A stretch of 64,000 nt of DNA from Ascaphus truei (lineage: Eukaryota > Chordata > Amphibia > Anura > Ascaphidae): contig CM071570.1 in assembly GCA_036426205.1 (NCBI GenBank), positions 142,158,563-142,222,562 on the forward strand, read 5' to 3'. The notes below the pieces were generated by a model. It searched no databases. It saw nothing but the letters and a program-made list of their open reading frames with translations, and was not told the DNA's origin. Below are positions 44,726 to 57,789 of this stretch, one piece after another; position 1 is the first letter of the stretch; every line of letters starts with the position of its first letter. Position numbers and translations under genes: made by a program.

Positions 44726-46880
44726 TTAAGGCTTAAATAACCTGGGAGGATGGGATACCTAAAGGGTGGTGATACTACTGGAGATTCATAATCTAGGTTT
44801 TATTTATTTTAAACAAAGAATTGTTCTTTGGAAATGACAAAACCTTAAAGAGAAGGGTTTTATTACATCTGTTGATTTTTACTTCAATAAAAATGAATTC
44901 TCCTTAATAAAGAAAAAAAATGGTATAATAATTATTATTATGTGTAATGGACAATTCATTAAAATATGGTCACAGTTTTGAGGTTACTTGCTGATCTACA
45001 GTATAGCAGTAGTTTACAGTTGAGAACATAAACTTCACACCACTCTTCCAGGGAGTAAAAACAGAGTTCCAGTAACAACTACCAATTATAGCAATGTTTT
45101 ACTTCTGCACTGACTCACCCGCAATGAAACTGCCATTTATAATTTCTGAAGTGCTGGGATATTGATGCTAGATATTTCCTACATCAACATGCTGACAGTA
45201 GAATAACTGCAGCAGTCTTGTTTAGGGGGGTGTCTGAGTTCATGTAAGTTAGCTTGCCTCACTGTCAGAGAGATCTTCCCTGCACTGCAAACATACTGTA
45301 TGCGTTTCAGTGAGGGTGTGAAAAAAATTATGAAAAAAAAATCTATTAGAGCTGAGGTGCATTCATCTACTATCATGTATTGTATTTATTTCATTCATTT
45401 TATTGGGAGGTAAAGTGGTTGTTAATAATGCATTTAAAAAATACAGTTGGTGCATAGGCAGAGCAGCTTAATATTGTGTATGTCACACACCCTACCTTTC
45501 TTTCTTTTACTTGCATGGAAATGACTTCCAATCTTCCTATTATTCCCCTGTCAGCGATTTTAGTAGCGTTTTGTTCATAAAGATGTTACTTGGAAATGCT
45601 TTGTGATGCTCCTATCTTTTCATTACTGCTGGTCATCCATGCTGGTTTTTCATTGCCTAAGGACATGTCTCTTCAATTTATTCTTATTTAATCATTTTCT
45701 ATTTTATTTTGATAAGGAAGCTTTATTTTCTTTGTCAGATCACTTAATTAGGCTCTCTGCAATATGCTTATCCCAGCAGTTACTTCTCAGTTTCATCACA
45801 AACAAATCCATTAAAAACACTTTAAGTCCATGACTCATGTGAGCTGTAAATCCTTAGCACAGTGTCCTGAGTGGATTACAGCAGAAGAGAAAAATTTCAT
45901 ATCATACAATAACCGCACAGTGTGTGACCTTTTGTCATAATCAAGTAAAATTTAAATTGTGTTGCGCCTCTTCTAAACCATCACAAGTATCCCTAGCCGA
46001 AAATACATTGATATCCAGGGCTTCTATAAAAAATACCCGTTTGTATATCGCAGTGATATATATTGCAATGCGTTGCTGCTCCTTTTTACACTTAAGGTGT
46101 TAAAATGTGTGCAAAAATTTTTTGGGTTCAATGAACTGAAAGGATTAATCAATAATCACAGTAGAGGTGAATTCCAAACGACCGTCTGGCGCAGAGTATT
46201 GTAAGCGACAAAAACTCGCTACAACAGAAAATGAAAAGATATGGAAAGAAATTGGAAAATAGCTAGTGAAAATGCAATTGTAAAAAAAAAAAGAAATCGT
46301 ACTTGACATGTTATAATTTTATCTGTGATTTCTTCTATTTATATGTTAAATGCATATACTGTATATGTATTCGTTTATTGTTTATGCAGATCTCATAACT
46401 ATAATAAATAAATGTTGTGTTCTTATTATTTATGTATTTACATTTTTTCTACGTAATTACTATGAAAATATAAACGTGGGGGGCTCAATTTTATATTCTT
46501 GCCTCGGGCGCCAAATTAGCTAGTTACGGCTCTGCTACGAACATTCAAATATAAACAACGACCAAGCTTCCACTGCAGTAGAAGGAAAAAGACTTGTCTT
46601 AAGTCATGTACTTAAAGTCATATTGCAGTACCAAGGAGTTTCCCAGGTGGTGATTCACGCTCTAACAACCCATTTGTAATTCGGAGGACCAGAAACTAAA
46701 CCGATTTGATTCCTGGACCCATAGGACAGAGGAAGATTCCCTTCCAACAGAGATAAGCTATCTTTTCATAAAGTAACTAATATTCAAAAACTTTATAAGA
46801 ATTTAATGCACTATGGCCGGGAGCCATCAAAGCATGATCTGCACTATTAGGCCCTGATTTGCCATTGAATTTAGTGGCAG
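44726..46880. other. no gene recognised
   Basis: Unique AT-rich DNA; no domain-bearing frames. 'gcctcgggcgccaaattagc' near 46502 has a repeat-like look. Confidence 0.45.
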
Positions 46881-46881
46881 A

Positions 46882-48186
46882 TGTGACAGGCAAGGATTAC
46901 CAGGCTATATAATAAAGGTTAAGCCATCTGGTTACCCCATGGGTCCCTGGCAGCTACCTAGCACTATAAGCCAGGGGCCAGGTATCATTACATTCAAAAG
47001 TTAAAGTGACCCCTGCTTTTCCACTTTTCATGTTCCCTTTACCCCAGACTCATGAAACTTTTTGTGTGTAAGTTTTAGGTGGGATATTTGGGTAAGAATG
47101 CAGTTATTTTGTTTGTAGGAGTTCAGGGACCGGAGCTACCGGTAGTACCTTAATTCTACCCGGCGAGCAGGCTTGATTTGCCGTTACGCGGGTGGAATTA
47201 CACCAGGGCTGCCCCTTGTCCCCCAGACTCCTGTTTTTTGAGCCCCGAAATCTCAGTCCTATATCCCTTGCAGTCATGAGTCTCCCCAAGGTCTCCCATG
47301 TATTAAAATATGTTTTATTGTGTTTGATAGATTTCTTATAAGGCTCTATGCAGTCAGCCAGGGCATCTGCTTAAGTGCCAGCAAGTCTGCATAGAGTCCG
47401 TAGTTCAAAGAGGAGACAGGATGTTGATAGGTGTCAGGGTGCTAAGTGGTGCAGGGCAGAGTACTGAGTCCAGAGAACAGAGACCCCCTGCAGGGAGGAT
47501 CTGCTGGTCTGCTAGACTTAGTGAAGCTTGCCCAGTATGTGGCAATGGTTTGACTGGGGAAGCGACCGAATGTCTACTCGTTTCCCATTATTCAGTTCAT
47601 ATGTCCCGCCCACGGGGCATCCCAAGCCAGCTTGGCACGCCCCTCCACTGACGTCAGCCAAGAGACGAGCTCCTGTTTCTATTGGCTAGTGGGATAGGGT
47701 TCCCACGCTCTGATTGGTCGCTCCTCCTATCTCCATGCTAAGGATAAATTAGTGGAGTATATGTAAGGAGATGGCCGAGGTAGAGAACGAGACCATCTAG
47801 TGACTTGTGTCGATAAAGCTAAGGCAGACTTTTCAAAATTGCTCTGTTGCAAATGACAGAGCAACCAGCTTAGTTTTGAAGCTTGGAAAGTCTGACTCGC
47901 AGAGACTAAGTCCCATTTTTTGTGCCCAAGTTCTGAGAATCGAACGTAGCAATCGCGGCTACGAACTGAAGCCAAAAAAAGGACTAGGAGAACCTGGTGG
48001 ATATCCTGGTCAGGGTAAGCTCATCCAATCATCCAATAAGGGTATTTTAACTGTTTCTTGTGTAATTCTTCTTGTTGTACGTGGGTTTACCAAAATAAAC
48101 ACAATTTGTTTTTACTACGTTGTTTTGCCTAATATATGATCCTGGTAATTTATAAATTGTGTTAAAGTTCCTGGTCTCCCGTGACA
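46882..48186 (+). mobile_element. probable solo LTR, imperfect TSD
   Basis: Begins TGTGACAGG and ends CCCGTGACA. Flanks gcaga (46877-46881) and gctga (48187-48191) match at four of five bases. AATAAA at about 48090 is followed by a T-rich stretch. The termini resemble the solo LTRs at 12306 and 38271 (TGTGAC...GTGACA), but the interior is not obviously the same. Weaker case. Confidence 0.45.
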
Positions 48187-48191
48187 GCTGA

Positions 48192-49030
48192 TATCAATGA
48201 TTTCGATATGGTAGCATGGATCACGCTTTGATGACTCCCAGCCTAAGTTCCTTATTCAATAAAGTAAGAAGTTGGTTAATAAACAGTTGTCTAATTATAT
48301 CTACATACAGATATAGCAGACTTTATTGCTCCTGCTGGTGCGGTGTAGCGGGACACACACAGCCCACCTGTGGGAGCAGACACCATTGTGCTTGGATTAG
48401 GCATGCACAAAAAAGGAGCAGGGCTAACATGTTATTGCACCTGTAGACTTGAGGTGCATGATGTGGATTATTATAATGTTACCATTTAGAAATAAAGGTA
48501 AATTATTAATGTGACTGTAAGTAAAAATAAGTACTATGTTCCCAAGTATTTTAAAATCAAGTTAGTATATATTGGCAGCTAATAACATATTGGTAAGGTA
48601 TATTTCCACTGCTTCTCTCTCTCTGTGACTGTAGAAATATTCTTTTTTTTACTATAAAAGAATCTTGAATTTGGTGAAGATATATTTAAAAATATAATGT
48701 AACGCCAATAAATCAAATGTTATTTAGTTAGAAATATTACACCCTCCTGTGAGAGAAACAAACTTATTAAAATGCATATCAGGGAAAAGTCCCCCATTCA
48801 TTCAAAACAAAAACATATCAGGAGAGTAGCTAATGTGTAAGTGGTACGGTAGCACTAGTACCGTATCAGGCTGATTCTACAGTTATGCTTTATAAAGTAT
48901 TACTGTCATTCGTCTTCATGATGCTAATGCCTTATTATACAGTATAATGTTGCTTGAGTGCATATTACAGTATTGCCAGAAAGACCTATCAGCATTTGCC
49001 ACAGAAAAGTTAGTTCACCTCACTAAGTAT
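48192..49030. other. no gene recognised
   Basis: AT-rich; no feature beyond short frames. It directly precedes the Penelope-like element and may include part of it. Confidence 0.4.
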
Positions 49031-49037
49031 ATGCAGG

Positions 49038-49610
49038 ATGCAAGTGTGCCCTATTTCAGGTGGCGGTTCTCTCTCTCCTCTCTCTTCTCTCGACATAGCG
49101 GACAAATACCTGGTGACCTTGGACGTCTTGAGCCTATATAACAATATCCCACACAGGGAGGGTATTGATGCCATCCGGCAACACTATTCGAACTTTCGAG
49201 GGCACAACGGTCTTCCAGCCGAGTTTATACTACTCCTAATAGAGGCGATTCTACACAAGAACTTCTTTAGGTTTGAGAGAGGGTTCTACCTACAAATGAT
49301 GGGGACCGCCATGGACTCGAACATGGCACCCTTCTATGCCAACCTCTTTATGGAAAGCTATGAGAAGACGCATCTGCTCAATGATGCACCATTCGTATAA
49401 TATATTCTGCACAACACACGCTATATTGACGGTGTTCCTGATTTGGGGTGGACAAGAAGGAGATCTGTTACAGTTCATCTCATACCTCAACCACATTCCG
49501 TCTATAATACGGTTTACGGCAAACTACAGCCAGACCAGCATCACATTTCTTGACATGGTGATATACAAGAATAACGAAAAACTTGCAACAAAGATATATT
49601 AAAAAAAAAA
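49038..49610 (+). pseudogene. Penelope-like reverse transcriptase (degenerate)
   Basis: Frame 49038-49400 reads 'LVTLDVLSLYNNIPHREGID' (motif A, catalytic Asp present; family TxDVxSLYTNIPH), 'LLIEAILHKNFFRFERGFYL' and 'QMMGTAMDSNMAPFYANLFM' (motif B region). After a stop and frameshift near 49400, motif C reads RYIDG instead of RYIDD, so one of the two metal-binding Asp is lost. It continues 'SYLNHIPSIIRFTANYSQTS', 'ITFLDMVIY' and 'KLATKIY'. The RT N-terminal part before 49038 was not seen. Same orientation and element as the GIY-YIG domain at 50 kb. Inactive. Confidence 0.75.
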
Positions 49611-50425
49611 ACAGATAAGAACACTCTTCTGTATGCTACTAGTCATCACCCTGTGTCACTGAAACATGGGCTCCCATATTCACAAATGTTACGGGTTAAA
49701 AGAATCACAAGCCACCCATTGGAGGTGGAAAACACGGTACAAGCAATGGCCCAATGATTTGATGGCAGGGGTTACCAAAGAACCGAGATTAATAATGCCC
49801 TGACCAAAGCCCGCACAGTGGATAGAACAACTCTGCTCATGCCTCATATGAACAATGCTGATGATAAATGCATCAACATCGTCAGTACCTATACTACAGC
49901 CTCCAGCTTCATCAAACGGAGTATCCACAAGCACTGGAACATTTTATCTAATGATGCAAAAATCGAAGGACTCTGTAAAACCCCACCGCGCCTTTGTTAC
50001 CATTGAGGACGCAACCTAGGGGCACTCTCACACAGGCAGACCCAGTGCCAAAATATGCACCCATCACCTCATGGTTAACAAGAAGACCCGGGGTCTTCAA
50101 GTGTCATGGATGCATTAATTGCCAGTTCATGCAAACTGGCCCATCATTCGCCCATCCCCACAATGGCAACATTATTCCCATCAGGAAGTATCTCAACTGT
50201 GAAATACGGTTTGTTGTATATTTTATTAAATGTCTTTGCGGTCTATATTATATTGGCAAAACTAGCAGGATGCTTAAGGAAAGAATGGCTATCCATAGGT
50301 CTACTATTAGGAAAGCACTTCAAGACAATAGCATGGATGAGGATCTCAACTACTTACCAGTGGCCAGGCATTTCAGACAATATAAACATAGTGTGGCTAC
50401 CCTGAGGTGTATGTCTATCCTCTAA
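49611..50425 (+). pseudogene. Penelope-like linker and GIY-YIG endonuclease
   Basis: Frames across 49640-49990 give 'TLLYATSHHPVSLKHGLPYS', 'QMLRVKRIT', 'INNALTKARTVDR' and 'FIKRSIHKHWNILSNDAKI' (the HW.IL..D motif of the linker). The 143-codon frame 49994-50425 holds a Cys-rich knuckle ('FKCHGCINCQF') and then the endonuclease: 'FVVYFIKCLCGLYYIGKTSR' (GLYYIG is the GIY-YIG signature), 'LKERMAIHRSTIR' (catalytic Arg-containing helix) and 'VARHFRQYKHSVATLRCMSI' (H..F). The endonuclease frame is intact, but the upstream linker and RT are broken, so the copy is dead. Confidence 0.8.
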
Positions 50426-51400
50426 GCCAACACTCCAGCGTGGGGTGGGGACAGAAATAAATTGCTTTTACAGCTTGAGGCCAAAATGATTTTTGACTTA
50501 AAAACTATGGCTCCCCATCGCCTAAATGAAGACTTCAAACTAGGTTGCTTCATATAAACTGTTCCAGTCCTGCTTATGCTCATCTGTTTTATTATGTGCA
50601 TTACCTGTTCTCATTTCAGTAACTTATATCATGTATTATGGTCAGTTTGTGACTATGTTTACACATCTTTTTTTTGTACCCTCCTTTTTGGACACTATAG
50701 TAGACTCCCACTTCATAGACCAGTAACATGTATCATGCCTTTATGGGGACTTCACTGTGTTATGCCTTTGCCTACACAGTTTTGCCTGCATTATCTATCC
50801 TTTGTCCACACGTTCCACCTTCCTCCTCCTTCCTCCACTTGCACTTCCCCCTGTGTATCCCTTGCGTATCATAGCACCATAGCCCTTGCATCAGTGGCCA
50901 TGTTTCTACACCACGCATGCGTACCAGGTTTCCTCATTACCATGACTACCAATGACGCCGATGAAGCCATGAGCATAAGGTTCAGCTGGGATCTTCTGAC
51001 ATCGGGTCGCGGTACCACGTGATGTTACTCTCAGAGTACTACAGTTCTCACTACACAGCGCCACGCATGCGCATTGACTTTGCCTCTTGAGGATCACCAT
51101 GGCTACCACGGACGCTTTAACAGCCGGGAGCGGGAGATCAGCAATTATTCCCCAACCATGGACTCCTGCAACATGTGATGCCACTTGCAATCAATCCTTG
51201 ATTACTGAGCCACAACAGCTGCACTGGGTTGCGGGACACACCTTTGTTTCATTGATTGCTTTATTGTAATGTCTTGCATTATGGGTGTTTATGTGTGTTT
51301 GGGTCATTATGTCTGAGCACTCCCTTGAAAAAGGTCCTGTGTGTAGGACCGAAATGTTGGGTGTTTATGCCATAACCATGCTTTACCACATAATGAACTT
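50426..51400 (+). mobile_element. Penelope-like 3' untranslated region
   Basis: Follows the endonuclease stop in the same orientation. Internal tandem echo: 'cacgcatgcgtaccaggttt...ccatgactaccaatgacgcc' (50910-50960) and 'cacgcatgcgcattgacttt...ccatggctaccacggacgct' (51062-51116). The hammerhead-like motif at 51325-51355 sits near the end, then an A-run (51428-51439) closes the element. Confidence 0.55.
51325..51355 (+). ncRNA. hammerhead-like motif at end of Penelope-like element
   Basis: TTGAAAA, A, helix GGTCCT-gtgtgt-AGGACC (6 perfect pairs), then GAAAT. Differs from the hammerhead core at C3 and G8 and by the extra A. Hammerhead ribozymes are known in the terminal repeats of Penelope-like elements. 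This one is at the expected place; cleavage ability is uncertain because of the core changes. Confidence 0.45.
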
Positions 51401-51836
51401 GCTGACTAATCTAACATGTTTGCTTAAAAAAAAAAAAACATTTTGTGTGTGTTTAATGGTAACAAAATGTGTTGTAGTAGAATTGTATGTTAGGTTTGCG
51501 TTTCTTTTTTATGTACTGTGTTATCTATTTACTTTCCTTTTCTGTGGACCTTCAAGGACATGTGATACATTGTATTTAATTCTAAATTCTTTCCTGTGTC
51601 GTGTATTTTAAGGAGAGTCAAAAAAGTGAAATTGTTTATGTAACAGAAGTTTGTATATTGTTTTTTTGTGATCTGAAAATAGACTTCAATTCACAACTTG
51701 CTTGATTTTGGAGAAGGAGCACAACCTCACCCATTGATCATGAACACTTACTGTAAGTGCCACAAACAGTTACAGCAGAAAGGAAATATTTTCAGTGCTA
51801 CAGAATGCGAGTTACAGTAGGTGTATATGTTTTTTG
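51401..51836. other. no gene recognised
   Basis: T-rich sequence after the Penelope-like element, ending at the target site of a hAT MITE. Confidence 0.4.
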
Positions 51837-51844
51837 TTCTATGT

Positions 51845-52139
51845 CAGGGGTGCGCAAACTTCTTGAGCTGCGCCTCCTTGCCCAGCAACTGCAGCGTTTG
51901 CGCCCCCCCTCTAAAGACTCACGTCAAATTACTCTGCTGGTCATGTCATGTCACGTGACCCCGCCGCGTCATCTGATGCGCATTGAAGAGACGGCAAAGA
52001 AAAGGTAAGGGAGTTACAGAGGCCTCACGCCTCCCCCGGCATTTACTTTAAATGCCATTGGGAAGAGCGTGGGGCCTCTGTAACCACCATGACCCCCCCC
52101 CCCCTAGAAATTCTCATGCCCCCAGTTTGCAAACCACTA
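51845..52139. mobile_element. hAT-type MITE (second family), TSD ttctatgt
   Basis: 295 bp with ends CAGGGGTGCGCAAACT and (complement) TAGTGGTTTGCAAACT. Exact 8-bp duplication ttctatgt at 51837-51844 and 52140-52147. GC-rich interior with C-run (52093-52104). One terminus of the family also appears at 43470-43496. No coding. Confidence 0.85.
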
Positions 52140-52147
52140 TTCTATGT

Positions 52148-52995
52148 GATGCTATAATGTCTATTTGTTTCATGTAAAGACAGGCAATGGGATTTGAAAA
52201 CAAACTCTCACACAGTGCATTACCACGTAGCCGGCCAGAATACAACCTCTTATAAATAATTTAATAGTCTAATTGGCTTCCCTGAACAGTCCTAAACATG
52301 CTGATAGTAAAAGTTTTGCTGCGTTAAATGAATTACAAGCTAAATTTGTTAAAGACCTCTAAGTATGGAAGTGTTTGTCAATTAATTGTTTTCTTTACTC
52401 ATATCTTATGCAGAATACTTACCCTTTTTTTGATCATCTTTTGATACTAAATGTTATTACACTATGAGCGTTATGCGCTGTTTTTTGTCTTTATTGTCTT
52501 CTATTTGTTGAACTCAATTGACATCAGTCAAAGGGAGAAGACTGAGGAAATAGAACCTCCCTCAAGTGTTTGCTAACTATGTTTAACCAGCCAGCAACCA
52601 ACCTCGTACTGATGAGACTCAAAAGGTTGTCTGTGAGTAGGTTTACTGGCTATGCACTTCTTTAACCCAGGCTGTTCTGAAAAGCTGTGTAATAAAGCAG
52701 GCATATGCTCATAGGGGTCCATGTTAAAATGGATGGGAAGTAAAGAGTGACACACTGTCCTCATTTGCATGACATTACCCAGAATCCCTGGTTGCAGGGC
52801 TGTTAATGGTGTACAAGAAAACTATTATTATTATTATACAAGCAATGAAATCTCAGTTTGCCATGAGGCACATGTCATGGTGAACTAATATACTGTGCCA
52901 TCTGACAACCTGTGACCTATTCTGTTGTATCATGGGAGTGAAAATGTAGTTTTATGGGTTGCAATAATAAAAAAAAAATTCTTGTATTGCGCTGG
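52148..52995. other. no gene recognised
   Basis: Unique AT-rich DNA. 'gcgttatgcgctgttttttg' (52468) resembles the motif at 11193. (TTA)n near 52826. Confidence 0.4.
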
Positions 52996-52999
52996 CAGT

Positions 53000-53170
53000 G
53001 TACGCAGTGTGGTACATAAAATCTTTGCAGACACGAGTTCCTGGAAACATGTTTTGGTGCATGAGGCAGAAGGAGATAAAGTAACTTGCCCAAGGTCACA
53101 AGGAACTGACACTGGAATTTGAACCAGACTCCCCTGCATCAAACTCAGTCACTGCACCACTCGTTCAGCT
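53000..53170 (+). mobile_element. CORE-SINE/MIR-like SINE fragment
   Basis: 'ggagataaagtaacttgccc', 'aaggtcacaaggaactgaca', 'ctggaatttgaaccagactc' and 'actgcaccactcg' follow the order of the conserved core of MIR-like/CORE SINEs (..aacttgcccaaggtcac..ggaattgaacc..actgcgccac). No tRNA-type promoter or target duplication was defined. Confidence 0.55.
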
Positions 53171-54290
53171 TCCAAATGGTTTAATTGGGTTTACTATTCA
53201 TCCCAGACTGCTCCATAAACATATTGAGCATGAAAAATATAATGGAAAGTGGGAGTTGGTGGACATATCACATGTTAATGTACTTTGTGTCTACCATCAC
53301 AATATAAAGTTGCCAATAAGAAATGTTGGGTAAATCATACAAGTTGCATAGCAAAAGGTAAAGATCGCGTTTACTATTTAGGACAGGACAGAGTGTGTTT
53401 CCATTTGTGTGTAAATGGTACCAGAACAATCCACTAGGGTAAAGGCACTTGGTGTACAAACACATCTTTAATTGCTGTTCATACCTGGGAATGGGATTTA
53501 TCCACATCCAGAATAGCATATTATTATCATATATACATATATTATATATCATATATCTTATAATAGTATACTAATAGCAAAATGTAATTACTCACGGTGG
53601 TTACAGTTAATTTACAAAGATCAGATAAAAGTTGGAATGCGAAAGAACTTAAGCACGGGCTATAAAGACTTATGGGGAAGAAGATCATACCCATAAAGAG
53701 CGTTAATAATAAGGTGCCATGAAAGCTGTAGTGATCAAAAAATCCCTTGTATGGTCAATCAAGTCAAAGAGCATACAATGAGATTATATTAGGAAGGTAT
53801 CCTAGGGGAACAACCACACAATGAATAATGTAATAAATGTAATGCCGCACCCATTGGTTGTTTTGTTTATTATTGCTCAATTTCTTCTTGCTTCTTTATT
53901 AAATCTATGTACTTCAAACTTTTTAGACGTCAGTACTTTAACATGAATCCCTCTACACAGGTATTCCTTTTATGGGTAGAGACAGGCTTGTGGGCCTGTC
54001 TGAGATGTGAATGTGCTCATGTGTGTGTTGTTTTTATTCGATTGTTTAAAAAAAAAAATTGCAGTAGGTAGAGGGGTTTTGTTACTTTTTTACTCCCCAT
54101 AACTAACTTTGTGTACCTGGTTTGTAGCCACTACCACCTTTACAATACAAGGTCAGTAACCAGATAAGTGACCCATGCTCTACTAATAGTTCCAATAATA
54201 AAATGTGCTGAAGAAAGGTCAAGGTGCTTTTATCTTCTAAGGGTTGGATTGCTCAGCTCTTCAAGTTCCTACCAGGCAACCTCCAAATAT
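53171..54290. other. no gene recognised
   Basis: AT-rich unique DNA with short frames only. Confidence 0.45.
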
Positions 54291-55119
54291 AAGCAAAAAA
54301 CAAAGGAAGACAAGCGCCACCACCTTAGAAAAATGCCAAATATTTATTGGGCCACAAGCCCCCAATTCTCACTTACATGTTAAATAATTAAAGAGCAGCA
54401 TCAGAGGGTGTAACAGTGCCAGTCCGTGGGGCACAACCCGTGTTCTTTTTGAATTAATATTCTATTTCGATCTCCACCCGTAATGTGGTGGGGGGGGAGG
54501 GGTTGCTCTAGACACATACATTTAAAATGGGTTAAATCACAATCATGATTAAGCAAAAAATGATTCGGAAGATTGTGTAGTTTCTTGTTTTGTTTCAGAT
54601 TATTTTTTTTTAGCATTTTTAATATTATTAACATTTTTTATTCTAATACGGAGTTCTCATTTTGTTTTGCCTACTGTATGTAATACAAGCCACAGGCACA
54701 TGAGATCTTATATTTTATATATTTGGATTTACAATGAAGAAACATCTCAATTTTATTAATCTTACCTGATAGAAAAACACATTCTTTTTTTGGGTCCATA
54801 TGTTGACATGTAATACAATTGTTACATTTGAAATGTCCTAGTATTTTTTAACTAACCAACTGGTACCACTATTTTGTTTCTGAACTTCTTTTAGTAAACT
54901 CGGACCCCAAATGTTTTTAAGGGATAAGGCTTTTCTGAAGTTTATTTTCGGTTTATTATTAATAGTACTGCCCAATACCGGATCTTCTTGAATAATATTC
55001 AAATGTTTATTGAGGGCCTTTTGGATGTTATAGTGCATAGGATTATATTTAGTTATGAAAAGCAGATTCATATCAGTTTGATAATTATTACTCTTATACA
55101 TTTTCTGCAAATAAATCAT
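54291..55119 (-). pseudogene. Penelope-like element, C-terminal fragment (minus strand)
   Basis: Minus frame 55119-54838: 'MNLLFITKYNPMHYNIQKAL', 'NKHLNIIQEDPVLGS', 'KPKINFRKALSLKNIW', the linker that follows RT in Penelope-like proteins (F.T.Y....I...L.KH..I...DP.L...P...+RKA.SLK). Across a frameshift near 54838, 'GHFKCNNCITCQHMD' (Cys knuckle) and 'KISCACGLYYIQ' (start of GIY-YIG) follow, then a stop (~54667). The rest of the endonuclease is decayed. About 4 kb downstream of, and in opposite orientation to, the Penelope-like copy at 49-51 kb; divergent from it. Confidence 0.7.
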
Positions 55120-55150
55120 TGGAAAAACATCCCCATGTAACCATTTCTAA

Positions 55151-57785
55151 CCATTGCTTTGTATTTCAATACATGTTTAATTACTTCTAACATTTATGCC
55201 TGAAAGCCTGGCACCAGTAAAACTTAACAAAGAAGTGCACGGTGCCAGCTCAAATAACTGCATCTGAGGCATAAAATTGCTTATTAAAAACTCCCTGAAT
55301 ATTAATATCCTTGTTTGGCCCTGTGAATACATTGCAATAATATCAGTGATATCACTTACAAAGTAGCATGTACTATCTCACTGAATAGCAATATAAATGT
55401 AGTCAATGAAGTAGAGATGCTCACTTTCCCTATTACTTTAGTTTTGCCTCGTAAACATTTGTGGGTGTGGGTTTTGCCTTAACGGCATTACTTTTGGTTT
55501 TGTTTATGTATTATGGGGAAATGTGGATGAAAAAAATGATAAGATCATGTAATATGGAGTTTTTTTGCCATCTCAAATCTATACAGTATAGCAATAAAAA
55601 TGTGGTTGAATATTAGGAAAATAATACTACATAATATTGTTTGTTATTAATTATTATTAACAATTATAATTATTGCTGCCAGTGCAGTGATTCCAAAAGG
55701 TACTTATTATAAGCCCATGCAAGTATTATTCTACGTGAACCTTTCTCCAAAATAACAATAATAACAAAAATACAGCTTGATGATTATTTTTCTTTTGTTA
55801 GCAGACAAGTTGGTTTAACTATTCTAGTGTCAGCAAGAACAATGCATTGCAGTATTCTCTGCAACAAAATAAGTTAATTGATTTTTGGCATGCCTCCAGT
55901 TCTTTCTACTCTCCTCTGCTTACAATTATTTCACCTGGTTTGGAGAATAACCAAAGGCACTCATGAGTAGTGATTCATTTCTTTCATCCACTGTCTTGAT
56001 AAAGATCTCATTCGGGGACGGAAACCTTGTCAATGGACTGTATTCATAGTGTTCTGTACGCTTCTTGCATATTATTGTAAACACAAAGCAAAGAGAAAAC
56101 ACTTTGGAAGTGAGGTGATTCCAAGACTCTAATGACATGCACTATAAACCTGTAATCACTAGGTGTAGATAGATATCACTAATAATATCCGAAGAAAGGA
56201 TAAAGAGCGGGCATGTATAAAATCATCCGGGGAAGGAAACCCACTCCTGCATGACTAGGCCTCGTAGTAAATAGCAAGTGAATGCAATCTGGTTGGTAGT
56301 TGTTAGTAGCCCTGATATAGGATTTGTCAGTGTAGGTATGGAGTGAGAAGGTTCCTTGTTAGTTCTATGTTGTGTAGCAATGTCTCATCCAAAGTTTGAT
56401 GAGTGACAGACACTGGAAACAATAAAATATCAATCTTTCTTTGTAATTTTTTTTAAAATTAACATGAAACTGTGAGAGAGCTAATATATTGCAGTGAGGT
56501 TAAAAACAATCTCCCTTGGTTTTGAACTCCTGCCAACAATCAATTAATTCCCGTAATTCCTATATATTATTGTAAAGCCTGTATTAGATATCTTTAACAG
56601 TCCGAGTACCCTTGCCTGAAATCATAACTCCGCATATCCAAAGCAGATGTAAATGAGGCTTTGTAGCGAAAGGTTCCCAGTTGTTGTTATAAACACTGTT
56701 TGCGGGATTCTTTAGTTCTTATAACAGCAGTATACAGAACCATATTGTGTCCCATAATAGAAGACACAGCAGGAAACATCGTTCTTGTAGCCGTATTGGT
56801 GCTGGAGAAAATCTGATTTGTTGTTGATCGCAACCTACATTGAATCAAATACTAAAAGTGACAGAAAAAATGTGGTGTCCTCTATGAAAAAAACATGAAC
56901 AGTTTTTGTACAAATGTATAGATTTAAAATTCAATGATTATACTGCAACTGTAAACGTGTGATATAAAATAACAATAATTTTACGTTAATTATTTTTTTA
57001 TAGAGTAGAGCTCTGTTCATCATCATGGGCCTACAAGCAAGTGGTTTTAAAAAGATTGTTACATCATTTATTAAAGGTCACAGCAATGGGATTGCAAGGC
57101 CTTTAGGGCAGATATTTGTTGTGCTTCTAAAATTCTATGCACAGTGATGAAGACCTTGTTAGTCCTTTGCATATAGCAATGGTCTTTTCATATAGGTAAA
57201 TACCACTGCAGCAATGCTATACCAAACATGCAAAATAAAGCAGCATTGAAATTGTATGGTCAAGTGAATTACTGTCTCTGTTGCTCACGAAAAGCAGGGC
57301 TGGCACATTGTCAGTTGTCACTGTTTTAGTGTAGTGAATACTAATTTTTTTGCTTGCATATTTGATTCATAGATGGCAAAATGCCCCTTTGTGCCTTTCA
57401 GGGTAAAATAAAAAAAGTTTTACAAAGGGAAAGTGAGTGAGTTTGAGTAGAACAGGCACAGGCATCAGATTACTGTAGGCTCAAGAGAAGGAACATTTGG
57501 AAATACAGAGAAACGACATCAAAGTGAGAGAAGGATCACAACAGACTAACGACTTTATAAGAGAGGACAACTATATAAATACATTGGATTGCAGAAACCC
57601 CCAAAGAAAACCTGTGGTAGTTTCCCATAGTCAAAATCTATTAAGATACACAATATAAATCCTGGATTGACCATGTAAATCTGAAAGTACATGCTCTGTT
57701 TACCAGTGAATGTTCTCCAATTTTTTTTTTAAATGATAACACTTATGCAAGGAATTTAATTAAGTAATGACAGCGAAATGAATAT
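55151..57785. other. no gene recognised
   Basis: AT-rich. The only item of note is the ribozyme-like motif at 55996. Frames on both strands are short and featureless. Confidence 0.45.
55996..56025 (+). ncRNA. hammerhead-like motif
   Basis: TTGATAA, A, helix GATCTC-attc-GGGGAC (pairs with two G-U and one mismatch), one extra G, then GAAAC. The most diverged of the six sites. No neighbouring element could be assigned. Confidence 0.2.
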
Positions 57786-57789
57786 GACC

